Program-made: the position numbers and the translations under genes
In this document: positions 43,885 through 52,561 of the stretch, piece after piece
Position numbering within the stretch: position 1 is the first letter of the stretch
Layout: every line of letters begins with the position of its first letter
The notes under the pieces: model-generated
Seen by the model: the letters and a program-made list of their open reading frames with translations, nothing else
What the model was told of the DNA's origin: nothing
Databases searched by the model: none
Assembly (NCBI RefSeq): GCF_029854195.1
Contig: NZ_CP122960.1
Location: 681,001 to 745,000, forward strand
Source of the DNA: Amylibacter sp. IMCC11727
GTDB lineage: Bacteria; Pseudomonadota; Alphaproteobacteria; Rhodobacterales; Rhodobacteraceae
Length of the DNA stretch: 64,000 nucleotides
Direction of reading: 5' to 3'

Positions 43885-45822
43885 ATGGCCCTGAACCGCC
43901 GTTCGGCAAACCGATTTTCTGCCAATATCTGGCCTGGCTTTGTGGATGCGATGACGGCGCTGTTGCTGGTGCTGATGTTTGTGCTGACCATTTTTATGGT
44001 GGTGCAATTTGTGTTGCGTGACACGATCACCGGCCAAGACGCAGAATTGGATGCCTTGTCAAATGAGCTGGCGGGGTTGTCCCAAGCGTTGGGGTTGGAA
44101 CAGGCGCGATCAAGTGATTTGCAGGGCAATGTTGATTTGCTGACGGCCACGTTGGAAACGGCCCGCACAGAAGCCGAAGCGCAGGCCGCGTTGATTGCGT
44201 CCCTGTCTTCGCAAACGGAAAATCAGGCGGCGCAGATTGCAGAGTTTGAAGATCAAGTTGCATCGCTGTTGGCGCAAAACAGCGATTTGGCCAGCACACT
44301 GGAGCAAAGCCAATCGCGGGTTGCTGTGCTGACAGGCGAAGTGGCTGAGGCCGCTGATCGCGAAGCGGATTTGCAGGATCAAAACCGCGTTTTGCTGGCG
44401 GATAAGGCGGCGTTGGAGCAGGCCAATCTGACGGTGATTTCAGAGAAAGAGGCGCTGCAATTGGCTTTGGCGCAAGCGCGCAGCGAAATCGACGAAGGTG
44501 TCGAGGCCGCACGTTTGGCAGCGGCGCGGCGCGAAGCCTTGGAAGCACTGATCGCAGATTTGCGCAGTGATGTTTCGCAAAAAGAAGGATCGTTGGCGGA
44601 TGCTTTGGCGTTGCTGGCGCAGACGCAGGCGGATTTGGAAGGGTCACGTGGATCCCTGAGCGCGGCGTTGTCTGCGATGGGAAACACGGGAACGGATTTG
44701 TCGGACGCGCAAAGGGAATTGCGCCAAGCGCAGGCGGAATTGGCAGAGCGGGATGCGGTTATCGCAGCGCAAGGATTAACCGAACAGGAATTGCGCGCGC
44801 GGCTTGATGAATTGGTGCAGGGGCTAACGGATGCGGAGAAGGCGAAGCTGGCCGAAGCAGCCGCAGCGGCGGCACTGCGTGAACGATTGAAAGGCGCAGA
44901 GGACGAATTGACGGCCATGACATTGGCGTTAGAGGCGCAGCGCAAAGAAGCGGAAAATACACTGACCCTGTTGGCGGCGGCCCGTGCCGAGATCAGTGAT
45001 GCAGATGTTAAGGCGGCGGAAAACCTGTCTGAGGCGGAGCGCCAAGCAGCGCTGTTGGTGGTTGCGCGTCAAGAGTTGGCAGAGGAGCAAGAAGTGAGTT
45101 TAGAGGCGCAGCGCAAGGTGGCGCTGTTGAACTCGCAAACTGTGGAATTGCGCAAACAGCTCGATACGTTGCAAGGCTTGCTCGATTTTGCAAACGCGGC
45201 AGATCAGAAGAGCAAAGTTCAGATCGAAGCGTTGGGCAAAAATCTGAATACAGCGCTGGCGCGAGTGGCCGCAGAGCAAAAGAAATTGGCCGAACAAACG
45301 CAAAAAACCGCCAAACTGGAAGAGGCCGAGCGCAAACGTTTGGAAGAAGAAGCGAAAGACCTACGTAAATTCCGATCTGAGTTCTTTGGGCGTTTGCGCG
45401 ATGTTCTTGGCAGCCGCGAAGGCATTCGGATTGTGGGTGACCGATTTGTGTTTTCATCCGAAATTTTGTTTGGCGCTGGGTCGGCCGAGCTTGGCCCCCG
45501 TGGCCAAGAAGAAATCGCCAAGGTTGCGAACATTATTTTGGATGTGGCGGATCAAATTCCCAGCGAGATCGACTGGATTTTGCGGGTCGATGGGCACACC
45601 GACAAGGTTCCGTTGTCTGGGACAGGGCTTTATGCGGATAACTGGGAGCTGAGCCAAGCGCGGGCGCTATCGGTGGTGAAATACCTGATTTCTGATCTGG
45701 GTGTGCCCGCTGAACGACTGGCGGCGAACGGTTTCGGGGAGTTTCAACCGATTGTGGACGGGGATAGCCCCGAAGCGTTGGCGTTGAACCGTCGGATTGA
45801 GTTGAAGTTTACCGAGAAATAG
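43885..45822 (+). CDS. OmpA/MotB-type peptidoglycan-binding protein with long coiled coil
   Basis: 645 residues. One membrane helix near the N terminus (WPGFVDAMTALLLVLMFVLTIFMVV, about 16-40) carries the proton-path aspartate D21, as in MotB. Residues about 45-500 form a very long coiled coil rich in A, Q, E and L. The OmpA-like domain at the C terminus (about 525-645: FSSEILFGAGSAELGPRG, LRVDGHTDKVPL, ELSQARALSVVKYL, NRRIELKF) would bind peptidoglycan. Placed 3 bases after the ExbB-like gene, it should form a stator-like complex with it, the coiled coil spanning the periplasm. Confidence 0.85.
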   Translation: MALNRRSANRFSANIWPGFVDAMTALLLVLMFVLTIFMVVQFVLRDTITGQDAELDALSNELAGLSQALGLEQARSSDLQGNVDLLTATLETARTEAEAQAALIASLSSQTENQAAQIAEFEDQVASLLAQNSDLASTLEQSQSRVAVLTGEVAEAADREADLQDQNRVLLADKAALEQANLTVISEKEALQLALAQARSEIDEGVEAARLAAARREALEALIADLRSDVSQKEGSLADALALLAQTQADLEGSRGSLSAALSAMGNTGTDLSDAQRELRQAQAELAERDAVIAAQGLTEQELRARLDELVQGLTDAEKAKLAEAAAAAALRERLKGAEDELTAMTLALEAQRKEAENTLTLLAAARAEISDADVKAAENLSEAERQAALLVVARQELAEEQEVSLEAQRKVALLNSQTVELRKQLDTLQGLLDFANAADQKSKVQIEALGKNLNTALARVAAEQKKLAEQTQKTAKLEEAERKRLEEEAKDLRKFRSEFFGRLRDVLGSREGIRIVGDRFVFSSEILFGAGSAELGPRGQEEIAKVANIILDVADQIPSEIDWILRVDGHTDKVPLSGTGLYADNWELSQARALSVVKYLISDLGVPAERLAANGFGEFQPIVDGDSPEALALNRRIELKFTEK

Positions 45823-46480
45823 GCGGTTTTGCCTTTTCAAGGTAATCGTCCATGGCGGGACGGTAGGCCTCAAGCTCTTGGGCAATCACATCAAAACCTT
45901 GCAGGCGTTTATCGTAGTCGCGCACGATTTCTGGCCAGTCTATGGGAAGGTTTAAAGCGGGTTCAAATGCTTTGATCCACGCGAAAGTCATGGCAAAGCC
46001 GCAGTCACACATCCACAACTTGGACGGGTCCAGCGGGTTTTGGGACAGTAGGAGTGCAAGGGAGGCCAGTTGTTTTGAAATAGCCGCGCCCCCTGCGATG
46101 ACCGCGTTTGTGTCGCGGGTTTCAAAGGCAACTTGGGGGTACATGGCGCGCACGGCAGGTTCCAAACGGGTGTCGTGCGAGCGGCTGAATTCACGCGCTT
46201 TTGCCCGTAGTTTTGGGGTGTCGGGCAACATGGGTGTGGCTGGGAATGTTTCTTCTAGGTATTCGGCGATGGCTTCGGAATCGGACAGCATGAACCCGTC
46301 GTGGATCATTGCGGGGATGTTGCCTGAAGGGACGATGGCGCGGTAGGCATCCGAGCCGTAGCCGCCAGGTGGGGGCAGCTGTTCAAAGGGGATGTTTTTG
46401 TGGCGTAACAGGATGCGCAGTTTGGCCGAATAAACAGCGACTGGGACGGAATAGATGGTGAGCATGGGCGTTGATTTCAT
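45809..46480 (-). CDS. Glutathione S-transferase family protein
   Basis: 223 residues with a thioredoxin-like N-terminal half (LTIYSVPVAVYSAKLRILL, then PSGNIPAMIHDGFMLSDSEAIAEYLEE) and a helical C-terminal half. The usual catalytic Ser/Tyr/Cys near the first helix is replaced by Tyr/Ser candidates (VPVAVYS). It is cytoplasmic; substrate unknown. The start overlaps the GFA stop (ATGA type) and the 3' end overlaps the OmpA-like gene by 14 bases. Confidence 0.85.
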   Translation of the reverse strand: MKSTPMLTIYSVPVAVYSAKLRILLRHKNIPFEQLPPPGGYGSDAYRAIVPSGNIPAMIHDGFMLSDSEAIAEYLEETFPATPMLPDTPKLRAKAREFSRSHDTRLEPAVRAMYPQVAFETRDTNAVIAGGAAISKQLASLALLLSQNPLDPSKLWMCDCGFAMTFAWIKAFEPALNLPIDWPEIVRDYDKRLQGFDVIAQELEAYRPAMDDYLEKAKPPISR

Positions 46481-46896
46481 TCGTTGAGCCGAGAGCGTGC
46501 AGAGGTTGGGAACCGTTCCAGATCATCGTCGATCTGCAACCATTGAAGTTTGCTGCCCACATGTGCGTGAAGCGCTGGCGGGAGATCATCTGCTTGGTCA
46601 ATCAGGCCGACAGAAATGTAGATTGTGTCGGGTAGATAATCGTATTGGCCTGTGAGTGGTGAACCGCAGTTTTTGCAAAACCCGCGTTTGACGCCAGTGG
46701 TGATGGTTGCGAATTTTCGCGCGTCTGGCGAGAAGTTTATGGCAGAGATGTCGAACGCGGCAAAGGCAGCGACAGGCGCGCCTGTGACCCGCCGGCAATC
46801 GGTGCAGTGGCAATAGGTGACGATGGAAGGTGGTTTTGCCGCGTGAAACCGCGTCGCGCCGCAGTAGCATTGGCCTGAGAAAGTTTTGGGAGACAT
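46477..46896 (-). CDS. GFA-family glutathione-dependent formaldehyde-activating-like protein
   Basis: 139 residues with the GFA zinc-binding cysteines in order: GQCYCGAT, YCHCTDCRRVTG, and GFCKNCGSPL. Members bind zinc; the founding enzyme joins formaldehyde to glutathione, but most members have unknown function. It is coupled to the GST gene downstream by a 4-base overlap, consistent with a glutathione-linked role. It begins just after dinB on the same strand. Confidence 0.88.
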   Translation of the reverse strand: MSPKTFSGQCYCGATRFHAAKPPSIVTYCHCTDCRRVTGAPVAAFAAFDISAINFSPDARKFATITTGVKRGFCKNCGSPLTGQYDYLPDTIYISVGLIDQADDLPPALHAHVGSKLQWLQIDDDLERFPTSARSRLNE

Positions 46897-46908
46897 GGGT
46901 AAACCGAT

Positions 46909-48162
46909 CTAGCGCAGGGAGCGCCCTTTGAGGATTGCGTCTTTGCCGAACCGTTCGCGGATGGCGTCGGTGGCGCGTTCGGCCTTAGCGCGTTTGGCGG
47001 CGTCTTGTTCGAGCAGGTCCATGTAGTGGTCTGCCTCTTCGGGGCGGGTGAGGTGGCTGACGCCAACGCCGATCAGGCGAAAGGGCGCGCGATCCATCAC
47101 GCCGTCGAGCATTTGGCGGGCGTTGGAATAGATGCGGTCGGCCATTTGGGTCGGTTCGTTTAATGTGGTGGAGCGGGTGAGGGATTTAAAATCAGATTTC
47201 TTGACCTTAAGGGTCACGGTTTTGCCCGCGTATTCTTTGGCTTTGCAGCGATCCGATACCTGTTCGGCCAAGCGCCAGAGGTGGCCGTCGAGGAGGTCGG
47301 CATCAGAGGTGTCTTCAAAGAATGTGGTTTCTTTGGAGATGCTTTTGACGGGGTCGCGGCCCGTAATACGGCGCTGATCGAGACCGCGCGCGAGATGCCA
47401 AAGGCGGTCGCCCATGCTGCCGTATCGTTCGCCAAGGGCCTTACGTTCGCGCCGACGTAGATCGGCAAAGGTCTGGATGCCGTCGCTTTGCAGCTTCTTT
47501 TGCAATACAGGGCCCGCGCCCCAGATTTTTTTGATCGGGAGTGGGGCGAGGAGATCGAGTGTTTCGTCCTGCCCAATGACGGAAAAGCCGCGCGGTTTAT
47601 CAAGATCAGAGGCGAGTTTGGCGAGGAATTTGTTGTGCGACAGGCCAATGGAGCCAGAAATGCCGATTTCGGTTTCCATGCGTTTCACCAAACGGGCGAG
47701 CATGACAGCAGGGGGCGCGCCGTGCAGTTTTTCGGTGCCGCTAAGATCAATGAAGGCTTCGTCCAATGACAGAGGTTCGATGGCGGGGGTGAGATCGGAC
47801 ATCATTGATTTGATTTGTTTTGACACCTCTACATAGGTGCTCATGCGGGGGGGCACGACCACGGCATCGGGGCAGAGTTTCAAAGCCTTGAAAATGGGCA
47901 TGGCGGAATGCACGCCGTTGATGCGGGCGATGTAGCAGGCGGTGGAGACCACACCGCGCTTGCCGCCGCCGATGATGACGGGTTTGTCGCGGATTTCTGG
48001 ATTATCGCGTTTTTCGACAGACGCATAAAAGGCGTCGCAATCCATATGGGCGATGGACAGGTCAAACAGCTCTGGGTGTTGCAACACACGCGGCGAGGCG
48101 CAGTGTTCACAGCGCGGTTTTGGCGCGCAGACAGTTAGGCAATCACGGCAGAAGGCGGACAT
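46909..48162 (-). CDS. dinB: DNA polymerase IV with N-terminal cysteine cluster
   Basis: About 417 residues. The Y-family motifs IAHMDCDAFYASVEKRD (two catalytic acidic residues), CYIARINGVHSAMP and PLSLDEAFIDLSG are complete, with the little-finger domain filling residues about 250-360. Unusually, the first 30 residues hold CRDCLTVC and RCEHC, a likely zinc-binding ribbon seen in alphaproteobacterial DinB. ATG at 48162 preferred to the TTG at 48171. It copies damaged DNA with low fidelity. I see no GTTC-type LexA box upstream. Confidence 0.94.
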   Translation of the reverse strand: MSAFCRDCLTVCAPKPRCEHCASPRVLQHPELFDLSIAHMDCDAFYASVEKRDNPEIRDKPVIIGGGKRGVVSTACYIARINGVHSAMPIFKALKLCPDAVVVPPRMSTYVEVSKQIKSMMSDLTPAIEPLSLDEAFIDLSGTEKLHGAPPAVMLARLVKRMETEIGISGSIGLSHNKFLAKLASDLDKPRGFSVIGQDETLDLLAPLPIKKIWGAGPVLQKKLQSDGIQTFADLRRRERKALGERYGSMGDRLWHLARGLDQRRITGRDPVKSISKETTFFEDTSDADLLDGHLWRLAEQVSDRCKAKEYAGKTVTLKVKKSDFKSLTRSTTLNEPTQMADRIYSNARQMLDGVMDRAPFRLIGVGVSHLTRPEEADHYMDLLEQDAAKRAKAERATDAIRERFGKDAILKGRSLR

Positions 48163-48305
48163 TGGCAGCAAGGTCTTTCGCAGAATACTGTCGTATTATC
48201 GCAAATGCCTGCTGCCAAGGCCAGTCAGTTGTCGCGTAGCCTTTCGCGGTAACCGTGAGTCACTTGGTGGTGGTTGAGAGACCTGTCAGTAACTGAGATG
48301 CAATG

Positions 48306-48346
48306 CGTTTCGCGAAGGGTTGATGTCTCAGGTTTTTAGCGAAACG
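48306..48346. other. Inverted repeat with long loop near a convergent gene end
   Basis: CGTTTCGC (48306-48313) and GCGAAACG (48339-48346) form an 8-base-pair stem with a 25-base loop, next to a short T-run (48347-48350), right after the stop of the 99-residue protein on the minus strand. The loop is long for a standard terminator. The region from 48172 to 48348 shows no gene. Confidence 0.3.
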
Positions 48347-48348
48347 TT

Positions 48349-48648
48349 TTAGTTGTTAAAATCGGCTCGTGCCCGTTGCACGATCATGCCAGGACAGTTG
48401 CGGTTGCCGATTGAGTTGATGATCACGTACCAAACGACTTCGCCTGGGCGGCCTGCTTTGGAGTATTCACAGCCAGATGGGTGTGTCCACCATTGGTTGG
48501 AATAGCCAGCAGGGGGCATGTGTTTGGACGATGGTGCGCCCGCGCCAAAGCCCTTTTTCGCGAAGAGTTCAAAACCTGCGTGTGCAGATGTAGACAACGC
48601 CGCAATGGCGATGGCCGTTGTTAGTGTGGTTTTCAAAAGGGGTTTCAT
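48349..48648 (-). CDS. Small secreted protein, unknown function
   Basis: 99 residues with a signal peptide (1-23, ending SAHA) and a mature part of about 75 residues rich in G, P, W and containing two cysteines. GAGG-type ribosome-binding site 7 bases before the ATG decides the start. I recognise no family. It lies alone between pyrF and dinB. Confidence 0.65.
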   Translation of the reverse strand: MKPLLKTTLTTAIAIAALSTSAHAGFELFAKKGFGAGAPSSKHMPPAGYSNQWWTHPSGCEYSKAGRPGEVVWYVIINSIGNRNCPGMIVQRARADFNN

Positions 48649-48736
48649 CCCAAGCTCCTCTGATTGCTTTGAGGGTAGCTTCGGCCAAGGGCGTTACGGA
48701 GGTCTTAAAGATAAAACTGGAGTATCTTGGATTTGA

Positions 48737-49432
48737 TTAAACTGAGGCCAGTTCCGAGAGGATTGCTTTGGTGGCAGCCACAGGGTCGTCTGCTTGGATG
48801 ATGGGGCGTCCCACGACGATATGGTCGGCACCATCGCTTACGGCAGAAGCGGGGGTGGCGATGCGTTTTTGATCGCCAAGGGCGGCACCTGCTGGGCGCA
48901 CACCTGGTGTGACGATAAGTTTGCCTTTTGCTTCGGGTAGGGCGCGGATCAAAGTGGCCTCTTGGGGGGAGGCGATCACGCCGTCTGCACCTGCGGATAA
49001 GGCGAGGCGGGCGCGTTCGATCACTAGGTTTTGGATTTCTCCAGACTGGATAAGGCAATCGTCTAGGTCAGTGCGATCCAAGGAGGTGAGGATCGTTACT
49101 GCGAGGATTTTGAGATCTGTATCACCGCGACCAGCCACAGCGGCGCGAACCACATGCGGGTCCCCATGTACCGTCAGAAAATCGAGGTTGTACTGTGCGA
49201 TGCCCGATACCGCCCGTTCCACCGTCGCGCCAATGTCAAAGAATTTCATATCCAGAAAGATGCGTTTGCCACGTTCTTTCAACTCATTCGCGAGCGCGAG
49301 GCCGCCCCCAGTGAGCATACCAAGGCCGATTTTGTAAAATGATACGCTGTCCCCGAGTTTATCGGCGATTTCCATGCCGTCGAGGATGTTGGGAACGTCG
49401 AGGGCGACAATTAGGCGATCATCTGGCGACAT
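48737..49432 (-). CDS. pyrF: Orotidine 5'-phosphate decarboxylase
   Basis: 231 residues with the signatures IVALDVPN, the catalytic block IFLDMKFFDIGATVERAVSG with its Lys and Asp, and the C-terminal VTPGVRPAG. It makes UMP from OMP in pyrimidine synthesis. It stands alone, divergent from the HEAT-repeat-like gene. Confidence 0.95.
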   Translation of the reverse strand: MSPDDRLIVALDVPNILDGMEIADKLGDSVSFYKIGLGMLTGGGLALANELKERGKRIFLDMKFFDIGATVERAVSGIAQYNLDFLTVHGDPHVVRAAVAGRGDTDLKILAVTILTSLDRTDLDDCLIQSGEIQNLVIERARLALSAGADGVIASPQEATLIRALPEAKGKLIVTPGVRPAGAALGDQKRIATPASAVSDGADHIVVGRPIIQADDPVAATKAILSELASV

Positions 49433-49501
49433 GGGAAGCTCCTATCTGGGTTGGCAGGGGTTTGCGTTTGTGATGGGATAAAGTCAAGAGAGGGTGCAGA
49501 G

Positions 49502-49987
49502 ATGAACGCAGTGCGCGCGGCCTTGGAACGGTTTGATGGAACGCATACGGCGGAATTGGTCGGTGCAATGGACATGGCGCGTGCGGATGTCGCGGGTTTG
49601 GTTGCGCTGTGTTTCGATCCAGATGTGGCGGTTGCGGCCACGTGGTTGGTTAAGGCGTTGGTCGAACAAGGCACGGATGTTACGTTGGACCATGTGTTTG
49701 CCAGTTTACAGGCGCAAACGGAATGGGCGGCGCAGTTGCACATTTTACAGTGCGTTCAGTTTGCACCAATGGCCGCCGTGGCGCATGTGGATGCTGTTCG
49801 CGATTTGATGGGAGCAGATAAAGCATTGGTGCGGGTTTGGGCGTTGGATGCGTTTGTGCGCATCGCACAATGTGCCCCCAAATTTCGCAAAGACGCAAAA
49901 GGTTTTGTAGAGGCGGCTTTGGCGGCCAAAGCAGCAAGTCTTCGCGCACGGGCGCGTAACCTGAAAGTCGTTTGCGCGGGTTGGTGA
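49502..49987 (+). CDS. HEAT-repeat-like protein, unknown function
   Basis: About 161 residues from the ATG at 49502 (preceded by AGAGGGTGCAGAG); the frame opens 17 codons earlier. The sequence is a string of helical pairs rich in A, V and L (DMARADVAGLVALCF, DPDVAVAATWLVKALVEQ, DKALVRVWALDAFVRIAQC), consistent with ARM/HEAT repeats that bind other proteins. No motif, signal peptide or known family. It precedes the two MFS genes but a gap of 40 bases leaves its operon unclear. Confidence 0.7.
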   Translation: MNAVRAALERFDGTHTAELVGAMDMARADVAGLVALCFDPDVAVAATWLVKALVEQGTDVTLDHVFASLQAQTEWAAQLHILQCVQFAPMAAVAHVDAVRDLMGADKALVRVWALDAFVRIAQCAPKFRKDAKGFVEAALAAKAASLRARARNLKVVCAGW

Positions 49988-50027
49988 GCCGTGATAGCGT
50001 CAACGTATAGTTGATGGAATTTTAAAT

Positions 50028-51218
50028 TTGTTTTCTTCAGCCACGACACCGCCGCGTTTCATAACGCTTGTATTTTTGACGGCCATATCAGTGCTTTCGC
50101 TGAATATGTTTTTGCCGTCCCTGTCCAATATTGCCCGCGATTTGCAGGTGGATTATTGGATTGTGAACCTGTCTATCGCAGGGTATTTGGCGATTTCCGC
50201 TGTGCTGCAAATTGTGATGGGGCCTTTGTCTGATCGGTGGGGACGCAGGCCAATTTTGTTGGCGGCGATGGGGATATTCGCGCTGGCCTCTGTCGGGTGT
50301 TTGCTTGCGCAGAACATTTGGGTGTTTTTGGGATTTCGAATGCTACAAAGCGCGGTGATTGCGGGCATGGCTTTAAGCCGTGCGGTGATCCGCGATATGG
50401 CCCTGCCCAAAGAAGCGGCGCGCATGATGGGGTATGTTTCCATGGTGATGGCGTTGGCCCCGATGTTAGGGCCTGTGGTGGGCGGTTTGATTGATCAGGC
50501 CTTTGGTTGGCGTGTGACGTTTCTGCTGTTTGCAGCGCTTGGCGTGTTGGTTTTTGTGATGGCTTGGGTCGATCTGGGAGAAACCAACACAAACACATCG
50601 GACACATTTTTAAGCCAATTCAAAACCTATCCTGCGTTGGTTGGATCGGGCCTGTTTTGGGGGCATGTGGTGTGCCAATCCTGTTCGGTGGGCGCGTTCT
50701 ATGTGTTTCTGGCCGGCGCGCCGCTGGTGGGGGAAGTGGCGTTTGATCTGAGCCCTGCGCAGGTTGGCATTGGCATGGGGGCAATCACAGGCGGGTTTGT
50801 GATTGGGAACTTTTTCACGGGGCGATATGCGCTGCGCTTTTCGCTGGGCAGTATGATGGTTGCAGGGCGGGTTATCGCCGTATTGGGAATTGCAATGGGG
50901 TTGATCCTGATGATGCTGGGATATTTGCATCCCGTTGTTCTGTTTGGATCGGTTGTGTTTATCGGTGTGGGCAATGGGCTAACCCTGCCTGCGAGCAATT
51001 CGGGGGCCATGTCGGTGCGCCCTGATCTGGCAGGCAGTGCGTCTGGTTTGTCTGGTGCGGCCGTGGTGGCGGCAGGGGCGGTTCTGACGTTTGTAACGGG
51101 GGCGGTTTTGACCCAGATGACGGGGCCTTTTGTGTTAATGATAATTCTGATGGGTGTGAACATTCTGGGTTTGATTTCGGCCATGTATGTGCGAGCAGTG
51201 GAGCCGACACTGGAATAA
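50028..51218 (+). CDS. Bcr/CflA-type MFS multidrug transporter
   Basis: 396 residues, TTG start, twelve predicted membrane helices. The motif-A region GPLSDRWGRRPILLAAMGIF (loop 2-3), MALSRAVIRDM and VGGLIDQAFGWRVTF are typical of the Bcr/CflA drug-resistance branch of the major facilitator superfamily, proton-driven export. Substrate unknown. The second MFS gene follows after 13 bases. Confidence 0.85.
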   Translation: MFSSATTPPRFITLVFLTAISVLSLNMFLPSLSNIARDLQVDYWIVNLSIAGYLAISAVLQIVMGPLSDRWGRRPILLAAMGIFALASVGCLLAQNIWVFLGFRMLQSAVIAGMALSRAVIRDMALPKEAARMMGYVSMVMALAPMLGPVVGGLIDQAFGWRVTFLLFAALGVLVFVMAWVDLGETNTNTSDTFLSQFKTYPALVGSGLFWGHVVCQSCSVGAFYVFLAGAPLVGEVAFDLSPAQVGIGMGAITGGFVIGNFFTGRYALRFSLGSMMVAGRVIAVLGIAMGLILMMLGYLHPVVLFGSVVFIGVGNGLTLPASNSGAMSVRPDLAGSASGLSGAAVVAAGAVLTFVTGAVLTQMTGPFVLMIILMGVNILGLISAMYVRAVEPTLE

Positions 51219-51231
51219 AGGCCGCAAGATC

Positions 51232-52413
51232 ATGAATGCTGGGATCGTTTCTTTGGTGCTCGCCTATGTGCTGAGCCAGTTTTACCGCGCCTTTCTGGCA
51301 GTGATGTCACCTGAGTTGCAGATTAGCATCGGGGCGACCCCTGCGGATTTGGCTGCGGCGAGCGGCGTTTGGTTTCTGGTGTTTGCCTGTATGCAAATCC
51401 CGATTGGTGAATTGTTGGATCGGATTGGGCCACGTCTGACATCGAGCGTGATGTTCGCTATTGGCGGTGCAGGTGGTGCCGCCGTCTTCGCGATGGCAAG
51501 CGCGCCTTGGCATATTTCGGTTGCGATGGGGATGATCGGTTTTGGTTGCGCCCCTGTGTTGATGGCGAGTTATTACATTTTTGCGCGCGCTTATGCGCCT
51601 GCGGTGTTTGCCACGTTGGCGGGTGTGACGCTGGGGATTGGGAACCTTGGCAATATCGGGAGTTCGCTGCCCATGACCATGGCCGTGGAGGCCTTTGGCT
51701 GGCGGGGAACCATGTGGGCGCTGGCGGCGGCCACATTAATCATTGCGGTGGCGGCGTTCTTTTTTGTGCGTGATCCTGAACGGGCAGAAGGCAGTGCATC
51801 TGGGTCGGTTTTGGTTTTGCTGAAGAAGCCTGTCATTTGGCCGATTTTGCTGATCATGATGGTGAATTATGTGCCCGCAGCGGGCATCCGTGGCCTGTGG
51901 GCGGGGCCGTATTTGGATCAGGTGTTTGGCGCAACTGCGGCGACGATTGGGGGTGTAACACTGGTCATGAGCATCGCGATGGCGGCGGGGAATTTCATCT
52001 TTGGGCCGTTGGATCGGATTATTCCAAGCCGTAAAGCCATTGTCCTGGCTGGCAATGTAGCAGGGGTTGTCAGTGTAGGCTTGTTGGCTGTGTTTGCAGG
52101 CCATTCGGTGTTTCTGTCGGCCGTGTTGTTTGCCCTTGTGGGGGTGTGCGGGGCCACGTTTGTCGTGATCATTGCGCATGCCAAGACATTTTTTCCAGAG
52201 CATTTGATGGGACGCGGTGTGACGTTGTTGAACCTGTTTGGCATTGGCGGGGTTGGAATTTTCCAATCCTTGTCAGGGCGGGTTTACAATGGGGTGTCGG
52301 GCGGTCTTGGCCCAGTGGACACGTACCAAGTTTTGTTTGGCTTCTTTGGCGCGGCTTTGTTGTTCGGCTGTGTCGTTTATGCCTTTAGCCGTGATGGCCG
52401 CAACGAGGGTTGA
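51232..52413 (+). CDS. MFS transporter
   Basis: 393 residues from the ATG at 51232 (with GAT CATG region and an AAGG-type site upstream), twelve helices, containing motif A-like MQIPIGELLDRIGPRLTS and YGV... loops. Its sequence is unlike the Bcr-type neighbour and resembles general sugar-phosphate/nitrate-type carriers; the substrate cannot be assigned. The weak copy d of the intergenic motif follows its stop. Confidence 0.82.
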   Translation: MNAGIVSLVLAYVLSQFYRAFLAVMSPELQISIGATPADLAAASGVWFLVFACMQIPIGELLDRIGPRLTSSVMFAIGGAGGAAVFAMASAPWHISVAMGMIGFGCAPVLMASYYIFARAYAPAVFATLAGVTLGIGNLGNIGSSLPMTMAVEAFGWRGTMWALAAATLIIAVAAFFFVRDPERAEGSASGSVLVLLKKPVIWPILLIMMVNYVPAAGIRGLWAGPYLDQVFGATAATIGGVTLVMSIAMAAGNFIFGPLDRIIPSRKAIVLAGNVAGVVSVGLLAVFAGHSVFLSAVLFALVGVCGATFVVIIAHAKTFFPEHLMGRGVTLLNLFGIGGVGIFQSLSGRVYNGVSGGLGPVDTYQVLFGFFGAALLFGCVVYAFSRDGRNEG

Positions 52414-52446
52414 TTTGAGTATTTTGAGACCAAAGAAACTATGAGG
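52413..52446. repeat. Dispersed intergenic motif, copy d (weakest)
   Basis: Directly overlapping the end of the MFS gene: GAGTATTTTGAGACCAAAGAAAC aligns with the core of copies a-c but lacks the CGGCG front part. Listed because of its position at a gene end. Confidence 0.25.
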
Positions 52447-52561
52447 TTGGCCCCTTGTCGGCGGGGGGGTTCGTTCCTATTTTATCCGTAAGGCTTGCAC
52501 CACGACGTGCCTATGAAGGGCGTCTTATTATATCGGCAAGCGCTTATAGAAGGAGAAGACC

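Noticed and set aside
42688..45822. Possible Zorya anti-phage system from the ZorA/ZorB-like pair
   Set aside because: No ZorC, ZorD or ZorE gene and no nuclease or helicase is adjacent; the following genes are a GST, a GFA protein and dinB. Kept only as a motor-like pair of unknown role.
48163..48348. LexA/SOS box upstream of dinB
   Set aside because: No GTTC-N7-GTTC or other clear alphaproteobacterial LexA pattern is visible in this stretch.
52445..52560. Heat-shock sigma promoter before clpB
   Set aside because: CTTG followed by CCTATG occurs, but the spacing (16 bases between their starts) is shorter than I would expect, so it is not listed as a feature.
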